Assembly: GCF_003205615.1 (NCBI RefSeq)
Contig: NZ_PYBV01000005.1
Span: forward strand, 1 to 64,000
DNA: 64,000 bases
Direction of reading: 5' to 3'
Source of the DNA: Micromonospora arborensis
Lineage (GTDB): Bacteria > Actinomycetota > Actinomycetes > Mycobacteriales > Micromonosporaceae
In this document: in pieces, positions 60,640-64,000 of the stretch
Position numbering within the stretch: position 1 is the stretch's first letter
How the letters are laid out: every line of letters begins with the position of its first letter
Notes under the pieces: generated by a model
Told to the model about the DNA's origin: nothing
Database searches by the model: none
What the model saw: the letters and a program-made list of their open reading frames with translations, nothing else
Position numbers and translations under genes: made by a program

Positions 60640-62057
60640 GCCTGCTCCTGGACCAACGCCGGTCGGACGGCCGCCGCACCGAGGCGGGAACTACGCCGGT
60701 CGGTGATGCCAAGGCCGGCAAGCGCGCCGAGCAACGATAGTACGCCGCAGCCGGCCAAGGCCCGGGCGAACCCGGTCGCGAAGGATGCGTAGCCGCCGGC
60801 GGCCGCGAATACCGCCGCCAGTACGGCGACACCAACGACCCCGCCCAGCTGACGCATCATGCTGTAGATGCCGGAGGCGATCCCGACGGCATCACGAGGC
60901 AGCGCCCCGACGCTCGCGCTCTGCGTCGCCGGCATCGCCATCGAGACACCGCAACCAGCCACCATGAGCGGCACCACCAGTTCGGGGTAGCTGACCGCGC
61001 CACGGCTGCCCACACTGATCCAGAACATGCCGACGGCCTGCAGTGCCAGTCCGATCACCACCAGCGGGCGCTCACCGATTCGATCCACCAGGCGGCCGGC
61101 GACCGGCGCCACCACGAACAGCGTGGCTGTCCATGGCAGGAGCTGCAGACCCGCCTTCAACGGTCCTGAGCCGAAGGTGAGCTGCATGAACTGCGCGTTG
61201 AAGAACACCGCACCGTAGAGCGCGGCAGTCAGGAAGAAACCGGCTGCGTTGCCCGCGGTGAACGACCGCGACCGGAAGAACGTCGGCGGCACCATCGGCT
61301 GCCGCACCCGCCGCTCCCACGCCGGGAAGCCCACCAGGGCGAGGCCTCCCAGCACGTACGACCCGATCACCTCCGGGCTGCCCCAGCCAGCCACGGCCCC
61401 GCGGACCGTGCCCCAGATGATGCCGAGTACGGCAACGGTGATCAGCGTCGCGCCGCCGAGATCGAACCGCCGAGCCGACCCGCTGCTCTCCGGGATGAAC
61501 CGCAGGACGAGGACGATCGCCAGGGCACCGACCGGGACGTTGATCCAGAAAATCCACTGCCAGGCCAGACCCTCGGTCACGGCACCGCCGACCACCGGAC
61601 CGCCCAGCACGGCCAGGCCGGTCAAGCCGCTGAAGACACCGATCGCCCAGCCGCGACGCTCGGGCGGGAACGCGGCACCGAGCAGGCCCATCGCCACCGG
61701 CATCACGGCTGCGGCGCCGACGCCCTGGATGGCTCGAGCGGCAATCAGCACTGGCATCGAGGGGGCCAGCGCACAAGCGATCGACGCGGCGCAGAACAAC
61801 GCCACGCCGGCCGCGAACGTACGGCGTCGACCCCACCGGTCGCCGATCACCGCCGCCGTCACCAGCAACATCGCGAAGGTGATGCTGTAGGCGTTGACCG
61901 TCCACTCCAACTGTTCGATCGAGGCACCGAGGTCGCGTCGGATACTCGTCAGCGCCGCTGCGACCACCAGCGCATCCAGAGCCACCATCACCGCGCCGGC
62001 TGAAGTCAGGCCCAACACCCAACGTTGCTCGCCGGTCGTCCGTTGCTTGCCGCTCAC
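60636..62057 (-). CDS. MFS drug exporter, DHA2 (EmrB/QacA) family
   Basis: 473 residues; GGAGG lies six bases before the GTG at 62057. It is a 14-helix major facilitator: VALDALVVAAALTSIRRDLGAS (motif D1), GDRWGRRRTF (motif A), ARAIQGVGAAAVMPVAMGLLGAAFPPERRG (motif B), GLTGLAVLGGPVVGGAVTEGLAWQWIFWINVPVG (motif C). Homologues export drugs or secondary metabolites using the proton gradient. Its promoter region holds two copies of a 21-bp inverted repeat, shared with the divergent small gene. It is the first gene of a unit with the ECF sigma factor and the DHFR-like gene. Confidence 0.95.
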   Translation of the reverse strand: MSGKQRTTGEQRWVLGLTSAGAVMVALDALVVAAALTSIRRDLGASIEQLEWTVNAYSITFAMLLVTAAVIGDRWGRRRTFAAGVALFCAASIACALAPSMPVLIAARAIQGVGAAAVMPVAMGLLGAAFPPERRGWAIGVFSGLTGLAVLGGPVVGGAVTEGLAWQWIFWINVPVGALAIVLVLRFIPESSGSARRFDLGGATLITVAVLGIIWGTVRGAVAGWGSPEVIGSYVLGGLALVGFPAWERRVRQPMVPPTFFRSRSFTAGNAAGFFLTAALYGAVFFNAQFMQLTFGSGPLKAGLQLLPWTATLFVVAPVAGRLVDRIGERPLVVIGLALQAVGMFWISVGSRGAVSYPELVVPLMVAGCGVSMAMPATQSASVGALPRDAVGIASGIYSMMRQLGGVVGVAVLAAVFAAAGGYASFATGFARALAGCGVLSLLGALAGLGITDRRSSRLGAAAVRPALVQEQA

Positions 62058-62076
62058 GTCGGTCCTCCAGAAGGTC

Positions 62077-62097
62077 GCTGTCACTGTTGTTGACAGC
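62077..62097. promoter_or_regulatory. operator copy 1 (GCTGTCA-N7-TGACAGC)
   Basis: 7-bp perfect arms with a 7-base spacer CTGTTGT, 20 bases upstream of the MFS start codon. Size and symmetry fit a TetR- or MarR-family site. Confidence 0.7.
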
Positions 62098-62155
62098 GGC
62101 GGAGCACCGAACTCATCGCACATACTCAGCGCGGCGATGAATTCGCGGCGGTGGC

Positions 62156-62176
62156 GCTGTCAACAGAAGTGACAGC
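62156..62176. promoter_or_regulatory. operator copy 2 (GCTGTCA-N7-TGACAGC)
   Basis: The same arms with spacer ACAGAAG; read on the opposite strand, copy 1 has spacer ACAACAG, so the two differ only in the last four spacer bases. It lies 22 bases upstream of the small plus-strand gene. Centres of the two copies are 79 bases apart. Confidence 0.7.
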
Positions 62177-62198
62177 CAACGACCCCAGGAGCGCCCTG

Positions 62199-62606
62199 AT
62201 GACCGCAGCAGTGATCCGTTACCAGACGAAACCCGACGCCGCCGACGAGAACCAACGCCTGATCGAAAATATCTTCGTCGAGCTTGCGCACACCGCACCG
62301 CCGGGCCTGCGCTACAGCTCCTTCCGGCTGGCCGACGGTGTCACGTTCGTCCACGTGGTCGACGGCAACGGGCTGACCGAACTCGCCGCCTTCCAGGAGT
62401 TTCAGCACGCCCTCGGCGACCGGTTGGCCGTCGGCCCAGCCCGCGACGACGCCACCCTCGTCGGCTCGTACTCCCCGGAAGTGGCACCCGCGACCACTGG
62501 ACAGCGAAACGCCCCGACGACTGGTCGAGCGGATAGTCAGACCGCGCCTCGGTCGACCAGGCTGAACGTGGTGGAGAGCGAGGCGTCGCCCAGAAACTCC
62601 ACGTAG
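62199..62606 (+). CDS. small ABM-like (dimeric alpha/beta barrel) protein
   Basis: 135 residues; AGGAG precedes the ATG at 62199. The first 100 residues fit a small alpha+beta barrel like antibiotic-biosynthesis-monooxygenase-type proteins (TAAVIRYQTKPDAADENQRLIENIFVELAHTAPPGLRYSSFRLADGVTFVHVVDG, FQEFQHAL). The last 35 residues are low-complexity and overlap the convergent kinase gene by 70 bases, so the useful protein probably ends near residue 100 and the rest is read-on. It shares its operator region with the MFS exporter. Its role is unknown. Confidence 0.8.
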   Translation: MTAAVIRYQTKPDAADENQRLIENIFVELAHTAPPGLRYSSFRLADGVTFVHVVDGNGLTELAAFQEFQHALGDRLAVGPARDDATLVGSYSPEVAPATTGQRNAPTTGRADSQTAPRSTRLNVVESEASPRNST

Positions 62607-64000
62607 ATCTCCTTCTTGCTCGGGCTCCACTGCACTACGCCGTACTCCTCGTTGACGATGGCGTAGGAGGTGCGCCCCTTGTCGTCCTCACCCTCAGGGA
62701 CGATCGTGAACATGGTTGCCTTGGTGGGCCGGCAGTCGGCCCCCACCAACGACCTGTTTTCCTCCGCATCAATCTTGACCCCGAGGCACGGTCGGTGCGC
62801 GATGTCCGGGTTCAAGGACTTGATCATGTAGTCGACGCCGACCGGCTCGAGCGCGAAGAGGGCATCCGGGCCGGTCCCGTCGCCGGTGAGGGCCTCACCG
62901 TGCGACGGCAACGAAAGGTCACGGTCGATCTCCACCACGTGCACCAGGATTCGCCGCTGTCCGGCCAGGATCGCGCGCGTACTGTCAGCGGCTGACGGCG
63001 ACCTTGTCGCCGTCTTCGGTGCGGGCGTCGGCGTGGGCGTCGGCTCGTGGCTTGTCGGGCCACCGGTCGTCGTCGAGCCGGCAGAGTCCGAATCGGACAG
63101 TCGGCGCAGCAGGTGCGGGCCGAACACAGAGGCCGGCACCAGTATCGCGATCACCGCGGCGATCGCGCCCAGCGCGGTGAGCAGGCGGCGTCGACCCGAG
63201 CCCGTGCCGTCGGCGGCGACCAGCCGCGACGGCCGGCTCTGCTGGTTGCCACCGGCGTCGGGCGAGGCGTTCGGTGCTGGCGCCACGACCAGGGGCTTGC
63301 CCGGGCCGGCGTCCCCCGTCGGCTTCGCTGCGGTCAGCAACCCGTCCAGCAGTTCCCGGGCGGTGGGCCGGTCCGCGGGATTCTTCTCCAGCGCCCGGGC
63401 GACCAACTCTCGCAACGTCCCGCCGAGCCCGCTCAGATCAGGCGGTTGGGTGAGGATCCGCATCGCGATGGCGGTAGCGGAGTCACCCCCGAACGGATTG
63501 CGGCCGGTCGCGGCATGAGCGACCACGGCACCCCAGGCGAAGATGTCCGCAGCCGGGCCGACCGGCTGGCCGGACGCCGCGTCGATCCGCTCCGGAGCCA
63601 TGTACGAGACGGTCCCGACCATCTGGTTGGTCCGGGTGTGCTGGCTCGTCGCCTCGAACGCGCGGGCGATGCCGAAGTCGATCACCTTGATGCCGCCCGG
63701 TGCGACCAGGACATTCGCCGGCTTCAGATCGCGGTGGATCACCCCGGCACCGTGGATTGCGGTGAGCGCGGTCGCCACCCCAAGCGCGATGCTGTGCAGC
63801 TGCGCCGCGCCCAGCGGCCCCTGTTCCCGGATCACCTGGGCCAGGCTTGGACCCTCGACGTACTCCACCACCAGGAACGGCGGGTCGTGATCCGGGTCGG
63901 CGTCGAGGACCTCGGCGGTACAGAACGGTGGGACCTGGCGGGCCCGGTTCACCTCACTGCGGAATCGACCACGAAACTCGTCGTCGCCCGACAGTTCCGG
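62537..64000 (-). CDS. Ser/Thr protein kinase (PASTA-less), 5' end outside window
   Basis: At least 487 residues; the frame is open to 64000, so the N-terminus is missing. The kinase domain reads FLVVEYVEGPSLAQVI, VIHRDLKPANVLV (catalytic loop), VIDFGIARAFE (DFG), GTVSYMAPERI (activation segment) and ADIFAWGAVVAHAATGRNPF. A proline-rich linker, one membrane helix (LLTALGAIAAVIAILVPASVFG) and an extracytoplasmic domain of about 170 residues (ILVHVVEIDRDLSLPSHGEALTGDGTGPDALFALEPVGVDYMIKSLNPDIAHRPCLGVKI) follow. The outer domain looks like a ricin-like or beta-trefoil-type binding fold, but I am not sure. Confidence 0.92.
   Translation of the reverse strand, partial: PELSGDDEFRGRFRSEVNRARQVPPFCTAEVLDADPDHDPPFLVVEYVEGPSLAQVIREQGPLGAAQLHSIALGVATALTAIHGAGVIHRDLKPANVLVAPGGIKVIDFGIARAFEATSQHTRTNQMVGTVSYMAPERIDAASGQPVGPAADIFAWGAVVAHAATGRNPFGGDSATAIAMRILTQPPDLSGLGGTLRELVARALEKNPADRPTARELLDGLLTAAKPTGDAGPGKPLVVAPAPNASPDAGGNQQSRPSRLVAADGTGSGRRRLLTALGAIAAVIAILVPASVFGPHLLRRLSDSDSAGSTTTGGPTSHEPTPTPTPAPKTATRSPSAADSTRAILAGQRRILVHVVEIDRDLSLPSHGEALTGDGTGPDALFALEPVGVDYMIKSLNPDIAHRPCLGVKIDAEENRSLVGADCRPTKATMFTIVPEGEDDKGRTSYAIVNEEYGVVQWSPSKKEIYVEFLGDASLSTTFSLVDRGAV

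Overview
The window is chromosomal DNA from a high-GC actinomycete. Strong G/C bias at third codon positions, frequent GTG starts, GGAGG-type ribosome binding sites and the gene families present (a glnX-glnH-pknG operon, a SapB/AmfS-type lanthipeptide cluster, PucR and ECF regulators, secreted GH10/GH43 enzymes) together suggest a mycelial member of the Micromonosporaceae, for example a Micromonospora relative. The family assignment is an inference from style, not from a marker gene. No rRNA, tRNA, CRISPR array or intact mobile element was seen.

Region 1 (1-7.3 kb) is mixed and partly accessory: a frameshifted zinc-ribbon protein, a membrane protein, glucose-6-phosphate dehydrogenase (zwf), a co-oriented HEPN-like / DUF4365 nuclease-like pair that could be a small defence module, and a half-size MFS-like membrane protein. 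Region 2 (7.6-30.2 kb) is rich in secreted carbohydrate-active proteins: a 1,302-residue phosphodiester glycosidase/metallophosphatase, two GH43 proteins that face each other and share LacI-type operators (TGTTAGCGCTAACA class), a GH10 xylanase with CBM2, and a Cip1-like protein. These are interspersed with small hypothetical genes, a truncated Nudix gene, a large membrane protein, a degraded integrase, and a GNAT plus alpha/beta-hydrolase operon divergent from a GntR-TetR fusion regulator.

Region 3 (30.4-37.7 kb) holds a coiled-coil membrane protein, a PucR regulator divergent from a dihydrodipicolinate-synthase-family gene, a secreted M6-type metalloprotease, a two-gene lipoprotein/thioredoxin-like operon and a DJ-1/PfpI protein. 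Region 4 (46.4-37.7 kb, minus strand) is one tightly coupled operon: glnX, glnH, a helical protein of unknown function, pknG, a VWA-domain protein and a NACHT-type NTPase. The first part matches the known amino-acid-sensing GlnH-GlnX-PknG system. The extra genes, joined by ATGA overlaps or very short gaps, suggest an extended signalling complex.

Region 5 (46.6-49.6 kb) has two small hypothetical genes, a Tat-exported PhoX-family protein and a stand-alone LigD-type 3'-phosphoesterase. Region 6 (49.7-57.4 kb) is a class III lanthipeptide cluster of the SapB/AmfS type: a LanKC synthetase, a 39-residue precursor, a hairpin, two ABC exporters and two convergent RamR-like regulators, one without the receiver aspartate. 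An alanine/proline-rich secreted protein follows. Region 7 (59-64 kb) has a DHFR-like reductase, an ECF sigma factor with SnoaL-like tail and an MFS exporter in one minus-strand unit. The exporter is divergent from a small protein across two copies of the same inverted-repeat operator. The window ends inside a membrane-bound Ser/Thr kinase gene.
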